Assembly: GCA_030770535.1 (NCBI GenBank)
Contig: JASVEC010000148.1
Coordinates: 1-40,960, forward strand
Origin: Batkoa obscura
Lineage: Eukaryota > Entomophthoromycota > Entomophthoromycetes > Entomophthorales > Batkoaceae
Reading direction: 5' to 3'
Length of the DNA: 40,960 bases
How positions within the stretch are numbered: position 1 is the first letter of the stretch; every line of letters begins with the position of its first letter. Below the pieces are notes generated by a model, which had not been told where the DNA came from, did not search any database, and saw nothing but the letters and a program-made list of their open reading frames with translations. Shown here one piece after another: positions 31,220-39,877 of this stretch. Made by a program: the position numbers and the translations under genes.

Positions 31220-33610
31220 TATAAATACATTTCTATATAGTGCAAAGCTTTCAATTCGGGTATCTTTGGTTTTACCTTTTTAGAGTAAAATCTATCAAGA
31301 TTATAAATGTCAAGGTTGTGCTATTTGATACAAAATATGACTCTAAGATCGACCCACTCTCATTGTTCATAATCATTATATTCAAGTAGTTAATTCGGGA
31401 TAAAGTTTATTGCTATATTTTGCTTTATGAAGATGTATATACATAGAATCATTTGTTTTGAGAAACAAAGGTTTTTAATCTTTAAGATGAAATAAACAAA
31501 AGCTTTAATAAATAAAAGTACAAATATCAATGTTCAAAGCATCTATCCGTTATGCTAAGTTAAAAAGAGTGTTAAATGTTTGATCATAAATGCAATATTC
31601 AAGCTAAGAGAAAAGTAAGTTTACAAAGAATTGAGCTTGTTTCAAGTATAATAAAGCATAGTCTTAACTAACAATAAATAAATAAATAAAAATAAGAAAT
31701 TTAATCCAGGGTTCAACTTTTCCCCGGTTTTAATTCAATACAAAAGCAGTTAATAAGTGTAAGTAATATGAAAACAATAATTATGTTTTTTCTGTTTAAG
31801 TTGACTATAACACTTCTCAAATTTTGATCTTCTAAAAATAGAATAAAATAAAGAAATAAAATTTTAGTTTTAAAATTTAATAGTACTATAAAGAATCCTA
31901 AGTGACTATGCTAAAACTCGGAAGTTTAACTTATAATCTTTTGGTAAGAATAAGAAATTATCACCAAGGCTAAGAGGGGCACCTTTAGATTGAGGAGCAT
32001 CTTTATCATAAGACACATGATATCTAGAGAGTATAAGGCTTAATACTAGCTTCTGTTCTAAAATCGAAAAATTTAGACCAATACACGATCGAGTTCCTCT
32101 ACCAAATGGCATCCAAAGGTAAGGATCAATTTTATCATCATTCATAAATCTTTCTGGATTGAAAGTATTAGGATCTTCCCAATTATCTGGATCACGATGA
32201 ATTGAATAGATATCAACCACAACCCTAGCGTTTGGTGGTACTATAAAACCATTTACTTCAAACTCTTTTTTATTAATACGTTCTGGTAATACACGGATTG
32301 ATGGATACAACCTCATCGTTTCTTTCATAATTGCATAAAGATAATGCATTTCTTTAGTTTGTTCAATAGTTGGAATAACAATATCAGATATATCTTTGTT
32401 GTTGTATTCATTGATATTCATTACTTTCATTACTTCTTTACGTGCTCTTTCTTGAATATCTGGATTTTGAGCCAAGAAATGTAAGGCAGCAGATAATGCA
32501 AAAGCTGTAGTATCATGACCAGCTGCTAAAAATACCATAATCTCATCATGAATTTCTTTTTCAGTAAATTGAACATCTTCTTCCATACTAGCTTTTATCA
32601 TCAAAGTTAAAATGTCTTCATCAGCTTCACTTTTACATTGATTATTAGCCAAATTAAGTCTCTTTTCTTTCAAAATTGAGTTAAAGTAACTTTCAAGGAT
32701 CATTAGTTGATCATAAGCTGGTTTACGAAGCGGATTCCAAGAGTTATCAAGAAATGGGAAAAAGAAGTAAAAAGGTTTAAATGAACTATTTTGAGCATAA
32801 TTGTAAGCATCAATAAACTCAACATGATCATTTTCAACAGAATTGAAATCTACACCCATAATACCTTTACCCAAGGCATCCATAGTAATTCTTTGCATAT
32901 ATTTATGAACATCTATATCATTGCCATTTACTTTTTCAGCTACTTTAAAAAAGCCTTTAATAGCATCGGTAAATATTTGAGTAGAGAATTGTTTTTTGAA
33001 TGGTGGATTTAATACTTTACGATGACGCTTCCATACATTATGATTTGATAATACTAGATTTGTACCCAAAAATTTGTACATTAAACTATTGGGGAATGCC
33101 TCAACAATCATCTCTTTAGGAAAGTTAATAGTATCATTATAAATCATCTTTGCTGCTTTTGGACAAGAAACTAAAACTGTCCATGATCCTGTATTACTTT
33201 CCACTTGTACTTTATGCTTTTTTAATATCTCACTATTGAATGCTTCGATTTTGATGTCGGTTGGTGTTTTATAAAAGATAGCTTTAATCGAATCTATTAA
33301 GCCTCTAGAAGGTAAATGAGCAAGATTACTTGGTTTCTTTAAAAAAAAGAAATAGAAGTAAAGTGCTGGAATCAAAGGTACAATTAATATAAAAGTTGTT
33401 ATTGTCATTTTTTTATAATTTGTTTAATCAATTACTGCTTGATTTTATACTTTTTTTAAAAAAAATTACTATTTTCCTCGGTTTCTATTTCTTTCCATTA
33501 TACTTTCTTAATGACCAATTAAAAACTATACTAAACCAAAATTATGGCACTTGTTTAGCTAGCTATAATTAAAAATAATAACTCAAATACTCTAAAAATT
33601 GCTAAAATTT
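31219..33610 (-). repeat. P450 palindrome, left arm (copy B unit, 2,392 bp)
   Basis: Reverse complement of 33679-36070. Reading both arms by eye, only two single-base differences were found, both inside the P450 gene. It includes the P450 gene, its 3' flank and about 200 bp of 5' flank. Confidence 0.93.
31906..33408 (-). CDS. Cytochrome P450 monooxygenase, copy B
   Basis: Encodes 500 residues, intronless, with the same architecture as copy A: N-terminal anchor (about 5-23), I-helix AAGHDTTA (295-302), ExxR (363-366), heme loop FGRGTRSCIG (435-444, Cys442). It is identical to copy C except Glu289 (Asp in C) and Glu419 (Gln in C), and differs from copy A at 45 positions that fall in patches. 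At 394-398, copy B has ARVVV where A has TTINI: ten base differences in fifteen, flanked by identical sequence, which is not the pattern of gradual divergence. Full-length and probably active. Substrate unknown; the patches match regions that usually line the P450 active site, so specificity may differ from copy A. It faces copy C head to head across a short shared promoter region. Confidence 0.94.
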   Translation of the reverse strand: MTITTFILIVPLIPALYFYFFFLKKPSNLAHLPSRGLIDSIKAIFYKTPTDIKIEAFNSEILKKHKVQVESNTGSWTVLVSCPKAAKMIYNDTINFPKEMIVEAFPNSLMYKFLGTNLVLSNHNVWKRHRKVLNPPFKKQFSTQIFTDAIKGFFKVAEKVNGNDIDVHKYMQRITMDALGKGIMGVDFNSVENDHVEFIDAYNYAQNSSFKPFYFFFPFLDNSWNPLRKPAYDQLMILESYFNSILKEKRLNLANNQCKSEADEDILTLMIKASMEEDVQFTEKEIHDEIMVFLAAGHDTTAFALSAALHFLAQNPDIQERARKEVMKVMNINEYNNKDISDIVIPTIEQTKEMHYLYAIMKETMRLYPSIRVLPERINKKEFEVNGFIVPPNARVVVDIYSIHRDPDNWEDPNTFNPERFMNDDKIDPYLWMPFGRGTRSCIGLNFSILEQKLVLSLILSRYHVSYDKDAPQSKGAPLSLGDNFLFLPKDYKLNFRVLA

Positions 33611-33678
33611 ACCACAAAAAGGTCGCAAAAGAGTTGCAGTAGGTGTGGTATATAAAAATACATCTAACCCTATGCTTA
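33611..33678. other. 68-bp centre of the P450 palindrome
   Basis: Non-palindromic spacer between the two arms. It continues the 5' flank of copy C (compare 28240-28314 at copy A) and contains a short internal inverted repeat, TACCACA near 33610 with TGTGGTA near 33644-33650. Confidence 0.85.
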
Positions 33679-33839
33679 AAATTTTAGCAATTTTTAGAGT
33701 ATTTGAGTTATTATTTTTAATTATAGCTAGCTAAACAAGTGCCATAATTTTGGTTTAGTATAGTTTTTAATTGGTCATTAAGAAAGTATAATGGAAAGAA
33801 ATAGAAACCGAGGAAAATAGTAATTTTTTTTAAAAAAAG

Positions 33840-33847
33840 TATAAAAT
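33840..33847 (+). promoter_or_regulatory. TATA box of P450 copy C
   Basis: TATAAAAT, about 35 bp before the start codon at 33881. The mirror-image box serves copy B. Confidence 0.45.
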
Positions 33848-33880
33848 CAAGCAGTAATTGATTAAACAAATTATAAAAAA

Positions 33881-35383
33881 ATGACAATAACAACTTTTAT
33901 ATTAATTGTACCTTTGATTCCAGCACTTTACTTCTATTTCTTTTTTTTAAAGAAACCAAGTAATCTTGCTCATTTACCTTCTAGAGGCTTAATAGATTCG
34001 ATTAAAGCTATCTTTTATAAAACACCAACCGACATCAAAATCGAAGCATTCAATAGTGAGATATTAAAAAAGCATAAAGTACAAGTGGAAAGTAATACAG
34101 GATCATGGACAGTTTTAGTTTCTTGTCCAAAAGCAGCAAAGATGATTTATAATGATACTATTAACTTTCCTAAAGAGATGATTGTTGAGGCATTCCCCAA
34201 TAGTTTAATGTACAAATTTTTGGGTACAAATCTAGTATTATCAAATCATAATGTATGGAAGCGTCATCGTAAAGTATTAAATCCACCATTCAAAAAACAA
34301 TTCTCTACTCAAATATTTACCGATGCTATTAAAGGCTTTTTTAAAGTAGCTGAAAAAGTAAATGGCAATGATATAGATGTTCATAAATATATGCAAAGAA
34401 TTACTATGGATGCCTTGGGTAAAGGTATTATGGGTGTAGATTTCAATTCTGTTGAAAATGATCATGTTGAGTTTATTGATGCTTACAATTATGCTCAAAA
34501 TAGTTCATTTAAACCTTTTTACTTCTTTTTCCCATTTCTTGATAACTCTTGGAATCCGCTTCGTAAACCAGCTTATGATCAACTAATGATCCTTGAAAGT
34601 TACTTTAACTCAATTTTGAAAGAAAAGAGACTTAATTTGGCTAATAATCAATGTAAAAGTGAAGCTGATGAAGACATTTTAACTTTGATGATAAAAGCTA
34701 GTATGGAAGAAGATGTTCAATTTACTGAAAAAGAAATTCATGATGACATTATGGTATTTTTAGCAGCTGGTCATGATACTACAGCTTTTGCATTGTCTGC
34801 TGCCTTACATTTCTTGGCTCAAAATCCAGATATTCAAGAAAGAGCACGTAAAGAAGTAATGAAAGTAATGAATATCAATGAATACAACAACAAAGATATA
34901 TCTGATATTGTTATTCCAACTATTGAACAAACTAAAGAAATGCATTATCTTTATGCAATTATGAAAGAAACGATGAGGTTGTATCCATCAATCCGTGTAT
35001 TACCAGAACGTATTAATAAAAAAGAGTTTGAAGTAAATGGTTTTATAGTACCACCAAACGCTAGGGTTGTGGTTGATATCTATTCAATTCATCGTGATCC
35101 AGATAATTGGGAAGATCCTAATACTTTCAATCCACAAAGATTTATGAATGATGATAAAATTGATCCTTACCTTTGGATGCCATTTGGTAGAGGAACTCGA
35201 TCGTGTATTGGTCTAAATTTTTCGATTTTAGAACAGAAGCTAGTATTAAGCCTTATACTCTCTAGATATCATGTGTCTTATGATAAAGATGCTCCTCAAT
35301 CTAAAGGTGCCCCTCTTAGCCTTGGTGATAATTTCTTATTCTTACCAAAAGATTATAAGTTAAACTTCCGAGTTTTAGCATAG
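33881..35383 (+). CDS. Cytochrome P450 monooxygenase, copy C
   Basis: Encodes 500 residues, intronless, differing from copy B at only two positions (Asp289 and Gln419). Gln419 matches copy A, so at that site B carries the derived residue. All P450 landmarks are present: membrane anchor, AAGHDTTA, ExxR at 363-366, and FGRGTRSCIG with Cys442. Copies B and C start from opposite strands with about 470 bp between their start codons, so nearly identical promoters point away from each other inside the palindrome; the two are probably co-regulated and add to dosage. The near-identity means either a very recent duplication, constant arm-to-arm conversion, or an assembly artefact. Confidence 0.94.
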   Translation: MTITTFILIVPLIPALYFYFFFLKKPSNLAHLPSRGLIDSIKAIFYKTPTDIKIEAFNSEILKKHKVQVESNTGSWTVLVSCPKAAKMIYNDTINFPKEMIVEAFPNSLMYKFLGTNLVLSNHNVWKRHRKVLNPPFKKQFSTQIFTDAIKGFFKVAEKVNGNDIDVHKYMQRITMDALGKGIMGVDFNSVENDHVEFIDAYNYAQNSSFKPFYFFFPFLDNSWNPLRKPAYDQLMILESYFNSILKEKRLNLANNQCKSEADEDILTLMIKASMEEDVQFTEKEIHDDIMVFLAAGHDTTAFALSAALHFLAQNPDIQERARKEVMKVMNINEYNNKDISDIVIPTIEQTKEMHYLYAIMKETMRLYPSIRVLPERINKKEFEVNGFIVPPNARVVVDIYSIHRDPDNWEDPNTFNPQRFMNDDKIDPYLWMPFGRGTRSCIGLNFSILEQKLVLSLILSRYHVSYDKDAPQSKGAPLSLGDNFLFLPKDYKLNFRVLA

Positions 35384-36053
35384 TCACTTAGGATTCTTTA
35401 TAGTACTATTAAATTTTAAAACTAAAATTTTATTTCTTTATTTTATTCTATTTTTAGAAGATCAAAATTTGAGAAGTGTTATAGTCAACTTAAACAGAAA
35501 AAACATAATTATTGTTTTCATATTACTTACACTTATTAACTGCTTTTGTATTGAATTAAAACCGGGGAAAAGTTGAACCCTGGATTAAATTTCTTATTTT
35601 TATTTATTTATTTATTGTTAGTTAAGACTATGCTTTATTATACTTGAAACAAGCTCAATTCTTTGTAAACTTACTTTTCTCTTAGCTTGAATATTGCATT
35701 TATGATCAAACATTTAACACTCTTTTTAACTTAGCATAACGGATAGATGCTTTGAACATTGATATTTGTACTTTTATTTATTAAAGCTTTTGTTTATTTC
35801 ATCTTAAAGATTAAAAACCTTTGTTTCTCAAAACAAATGATTCTATGTATATACATCTTCATAAAGCAAAATATAGCAATAAACTTTATCCCGAATTAAC
35901 TACTTGAATATAATGATTATGAACAATGAGAGTGGGTCGATCTTAGAGTCATATTTTGTATCAAATAGCACAACCTTGACATTTATAATCTTGATAGATT
36001 TTACTCTAAAAAGGTAAAACCAAAGATACCCGAATTGAAAGCTTTGCACTATA

Positions 36054-36154
36054 TAGAAATGTATTTATATATTTGAGAATTTTACTAACGATTTTTCCGC
36101 TCAAATAGCCCTTAAAAAATGGAGAAAGTGATGAAACCACAAAAAACATTCCTA
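36054..36154 (-). mobile_element. ~100-bp MITE, copy 15, spanning the palindrome edge
   Basis: Starts TAGAAATGTATTTATATATT, core CGCTCAAATAGCCCTTAAAA, ends AACATTCCTA. The inverted repeat with copy B ends inside it at 36070. Confidence 0.8.
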
Positions 36155-36606
36155 ATTAATAAGTAATTCTTTTATACTAATTTTTAATAAACAGATGGAC
36201 TTTAATGATGTTTATAAAGCTGCTAAAAAAACTTAGGCTACAACATATGTTCTAACTTTACTAATATTAGAATAGATCAAAATTATATTATTATAATTTA
36301 TTTCTTAATTTTGTTAATGTTTTATATATTTCTAAAACTTTTAGCTATTAAAAAAAGCAAGCTGCATTTTAGAGATAGTAAAAATTATTAAAGCATTTAT
36401 ATAATAATACTAATTATTAAATTAGAGTAAGTAGGTAAAACAACTTAGAATTGATGTTTTTATTGTTCATAATTTAATGTTAACTTATTTCATATTGAAA
36501 TTAAAAATTTAGAAGAGGATATACTTGAATTTATATTGAAAAAATCGGTTTTAAATTAAAAATACAAATGACATTTAACTACAAGCTGTTCTAACAAAAT
36601 AAGCTC

Positions 36607-36696
36607 CTGTCAGATGGGTCAATTTTGGTTTTACCTAATAAAAAAAAATTTAGAACGCTTGATTGGCCAAAATCAAAATTGGACCATCTGACAAGG
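36607..36696. mobile_element. ~90-bp terminal-inverted-repeat element of a second type
   Basis: The left end CTGTCAGATGGGTCAATTTT pairs with the right end AAAATTGGACCATCTGACAA; the inverted repeat is about 26-28 bp with a few mismatches, and the interior is about 35 bp. It is unrelated to the 100-bp MITE family. It looks like a non-autonomous DNA transposon or a bare TIR remnant. Only one copy was noticed here. Confidence 0.7.
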
Positions 36697-36958
36697 GTTT
36701 ATTTTATCTGTCTATGCCAACTTAATTGTTTATACAGTTGTATTTGCAAGAGCACCAATTTTCAAATACTTAAACACTCTATTTCCACTAATTATTCTTT
36801 ACTTTTCCAAACCGTTGTTATTTTAAGTGAATTTAAAACTTTAAACTTTATTAAACATGAACTAATGATTTAATTTAATGAAATCAACAAAGATTTGCTT
36901 TAACTATGAAATTATAAATTAATCGAATCAAGGGGTACAAAAAATAGTTTAGAATGAG

Positions 36959-36966
36959 TATATAAA
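36959..36966 (+). promoter_or_regulatory. TATA box of small gene 1
   Basis: TATATAAA followed by CGAC, about 80 bp before the start at 37048. The longer string TATATAAACGA is shared with the CsbD promoter at 6203. An AAGGGG (STRE-like) motif lies about 30 bp upstream. Confidence 0.4.
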
Positions 36967-37047
36967 CGACTCAAAAAACATTTCGGAACAATTTATAAAT
37001 AAATAATTAAGTACTCTTTTGTCTCTGTAAACTCAATATTTAAAAAA

Positions 37048-37296
37048 ATGAATTCTAAGACTGAAAATAATGACAGGACTTCCAATCAAAGCTACAATGG
37101 GTTTGAAGATTATATCAATCATCGATTTGGTAGTGAGAATTTATTAGAAACTTTAGAGTCAGATAGAAATCAAAATAATTTTCAATATAATTCAGAAGTT
37201 CAAAGTTTGAAACAACATCAAAGCCTTCAACAAGATATAACTGAATTAAGAGAAATGCATGGAAACGCTGTCTATCATAGATATTGTACTAAATGA
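37048..37296 (+). CDS. Small hydrophilic protein of unknown family, tandem copy 1
   Basis: Encodes 82 residues, intronless, family not recognised. It is a clear paralogue of the next gene (38030). Shared blocks are YNGFEDYINHRF near the N-terminus (about 16-27), then LES, then a Gln-rich, probably helical or coiled-coil stretch, LKQHQSLQQDITELREMHG (about 54-72). There is no signal peptide or membrane segment, so it is probably cytosolic or nuclear. The conservation pattern (motifs kept, loops changed) shows a real protein-coding gene. The start follows an A-rich leader and aligns with the copy-2 start. The promoter has a TATA box and an AGGGG stress-element-like motif. Function is unknown; a stress-related role is speculation. 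Confidence 0.72.
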   Translation: MNSKTENNDRTSNQSYNGFEDYINHRFGSENLLETLESDRNQNNFQYNSEVQSLKQHQSLQQDITELREMHGNAVYHRYCTK

Positions 37297-38029
37297 TTCC
37301 ACTATTCTTTGGATAGAAAGTATAGTTGTGAATTAATTAAAATGGTTCCGATTGAATTATTTAATGAGAATAAAAGATAACTGTTTTTATATATAACTTA
37401 TATTGTTTTTGCAAATACAAATAAATTATTCTTTAAAATAAAAACTATATAGTTTTTTTAGTTTTCTCACTTTTTCCATTTTCGAAGTACTATTTAAGTG
37501 GAAAAGCTGCTAACAAAATCCTTAAAAAATAGATCCCCATATAAATTAAAGATTTTGAAAGTTGGCAGTATAAGCAAGTTAATTACTAATAGCTAAAAAG
37601 TTTGTTTATAGTATATCTATAAAACTCTGATCATTTTAATCATTCAAAAAGTTGTTAGTATAACTCTTTTAAAGTGGTTTAGTTATTTAAATATAAGTGG
37701 ATGATTTAATTTAATAAGATTAATTGATCTATTCCCATAAACTTGCATATACCCTTGATTTAAACTAAACATAGTTTTTTCTTTTTAATTTGAAGGCATT
37801 ATAACTTAAGCGTAGCTATGAGTATATAGATCCATTAATTACATATTATACTTAAGCCAAGAAAGCATAGAATTGAGGAAAATGTTATGTCTAATTGAAA
37901 TTGTAATAATGAGATAAATTGATTAAGGGTTAAAAGAGGTCCTAAGAATAAAAAACATATGGATGGTCAAAAAGAACAAAAAAATAACTATTCTTATTTC
38001 CTTTTATTAGTTCAATTTTAATAAAAAAA
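37297..38029. other. Intergenic DNA between the small paralogues, with one MITE
   Basis: Contains MITE copy 16 at 37449-37539 and otherwise AT-rich sequence. No clear TATA box was singled out for the second gene. Confidence 0.45.
37449..37539 (+). mobile_element. ~100-bp MITE, copy 16
   Basis: The left terminus is shortened (AGTTTTTTTAGTTTTCTCAC). The core GTACTATTTAAGTGGAAAAG and the right end AGATCCCCA remain, followed by TATA. Confidence 0.7.
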
Positions 38030-38275
38030 ATGGACTTTTATACAACAGATAATAAAGAAACTCCCAATTCAAATTATAATGGATATGAGGATTATATTAA
38101 TCATCGATTCAATTATGAGAACATAGGAGCCTTAGAATCAGAAATAATTCAAGATGATATACAACATAATTCCGAAGCTCAAAATTTAAAACAACATCAA
38201 AACCTTCAACAAGATGTATCAGAATTGAGAGAATTATATGGAGATGCAATTTGTCAAAGGCATAATGCTAACTGA
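38030..38275 (+). CDS. Small hydrophilic protein of unknown family, tandem copy 2
   Basis: Encodes 81 residues, intronless. It aligns from end to end with the gene at 37048: YNGYEDYINHRF, LES, HNSEAQNLKQHQ and LQQDVSELRELYG. Residue changes are mostly conservative in the C-terminal helix (ITELREMHG to VSELRELYG) and freer in the N-terminal ten residues and the middle loop. No known domain, signal peptide or membrane segment is visible. Same strand and about 730 bp apart, so the pair arose by tandem duplication, old enough for nucleotide sequence and promoters to have diverged. Function unknown. Confidence 0.72.
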   Translation: MDFYTTDNKETPNSNYNGYEDYINHRFNYENIGALESEIIQDDIQHNSEAQNLKQHQNLQQDVSELRELYGDAICQRHNAN

Positions 38276-39877
38276 TTTGCATTTTTGTCATAAATTGTTG
38301 TCCACAGATTAAAAAATAATTTAGTTAAGCTTTGATAATATATTAATATCTTTTTTGCTTCTAATCGCACTTTTCATTTTATTTCTCTTATCTGTTAAAA
38401 TTTCAAAATGTTTAAATTAATGAAACCAATATATTGATGTGTAACAAAAAAAGTTAATATTATTGCATCTATATTGGAATTTATATTAAAACATCTTGGT
38501 TTTACATTCAATTTATAATACTAGAATTTTCATAAATAAAAATAAATAAAGAGTAAGCTATGTAAATTTTAAAAGACTTGAAAAGTTGAGAATATATGTT
38601 TATTAATAGTTGAAAAAAATCATCAGGTTAATGAGTAATAAATGATAAATATTCTTATATCCTTCTTCATATCAAGTTACCAACACAAATCATTATAACT
38701 GTAAGTTAAGTATATTTAAGAACCAACATAATAACTTGCAGCTGTTAAAGTACAGATGTACAGTGGTTAGCGGTAATCCTTATAATCAATAATTTGTATT
38801 GTTATACTGATTTATGGCATAATGCTTAAATTTTTATATCAAAATGAGCAATTGGTCAATACACATCTATACTTTGATAGTTATGCCATTTGTAAATTTT
38901 ATTTATTCACTATAGCTTTAATTTTAGGGATTAAATTGGACTTTATCAATTATAAAGCATATCTTATCGTATCAATAGTTTGTCTCAAAACCATGCTCCT
39001 TTTCAAAAAAGTAGATATTAAAAAGTATAATATCAATACTTATTCTACTTCAATGGTAAAAAAACACTGTGTTACTTGAGCCTTGATTCTTCAGAGCCAT
39101 TAATCCAACTGCCTACTTCCTGAAGTCTGTGTTATAATTGAACAAGGTTCGATATAAGTTGAATGCATTTTGAAAAGCGATATAAAGAGATCAATATCAG
39201 TTATTACTAACTTTGATAACATCTATATTAAATAGGAACATAAAATGTAATAAATTAGTGCATTTTATCCTTATACAAAGATATAAACAATTAGATCTCT
39301 TCCTCAGGGATCTCTCTTTGTTTTAAGTTTTTTTACTAATTATATGTAATAAATTATTCAAACTTATAAGTTGTGCTAATTTATTCAGCTTAGCCTAAAG
39401 TATATTACTTACCTTACACATGTTTAGGCAGGCTTTAAAACTTCCCACTGTCATTGCAAGTATCAGGCTTAACTTATCTTAAGTCATGTCAACTTATTGA
39501 TTGGCATGCCACTAGGCTTAAGAATTTTGAAGCCCTTGTGACCTATACAATACTATCGCAATTTCACTTTTCAAACCCTTTATAATAACAATCGACTTTT
39601 TTAATTTTATGAGTCAAAAGTTAACCAACGCTTAAATTTTTTCGTTTGTTTACTTTTAAACATTAAAAAAACTTCTTTTAATAAGGGCATCTTGAGCAAT
39701 AACACTTCTCCCTTTCATCCCAACTCTTCTACAAAAAAATCAACTTAGTATTGGAAAAATTGAAAACATCCCATAATGTTTTAATCCAAATCCCTAAAAA
39801 TTGACGCAAAATAAGGCTAAGCTGTCAACTCAGCTAAAATAAAAACATCATCCTAATTTTCCTACAACGAAAAAAAA
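38276..39877. other. AT-rich intergenic region upstream of SF1
   Basis: 1.6 kb without a supported gene. One 85-codon open frame near 38822 is hydrophobic and AT-driven, with no paralogue or motif. From about 39380 to 39560 the GC content is somewhat higher, but nothing in it was recognised. The SF1 leader follows. Confidence 0.4.

Larger units (their letters stand above)
33679..36070 (+). repeat. P450 palindrome, right arm (copy C unit, 2,392 bp)
   Basis: Inverted partner of 31219-33610. Unlike copy B, its 3' edge runs without a break into a MITE (36054-36154) that is also present at copy A, so copy C looks like the older of the two arms. Confidence 0.93.
36155..37047. other. Intergenic region with a small TIR element
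   Basis: AT-rich, with the inverted-repeat element at 36607-36696 and the promoter of the next gene (AAGGGG near 36930; TATATAAA at 36959-36966). The open frame that crosses the TIR element has no protein-like features. Confidence 0.45.

Noticed and set aside
36625-36873. 82-codon frame near 36.7 kb
   Set aside because: It starts inside the small TIR element and has no protein-like conservation.
38822-39079. 85-codon frame with two hydrophobic stretches
   Set aside because: Could be a membrane-protein relic, but no motif, paralogue or promoter supports it and AT-rich DNA produces such frames often.
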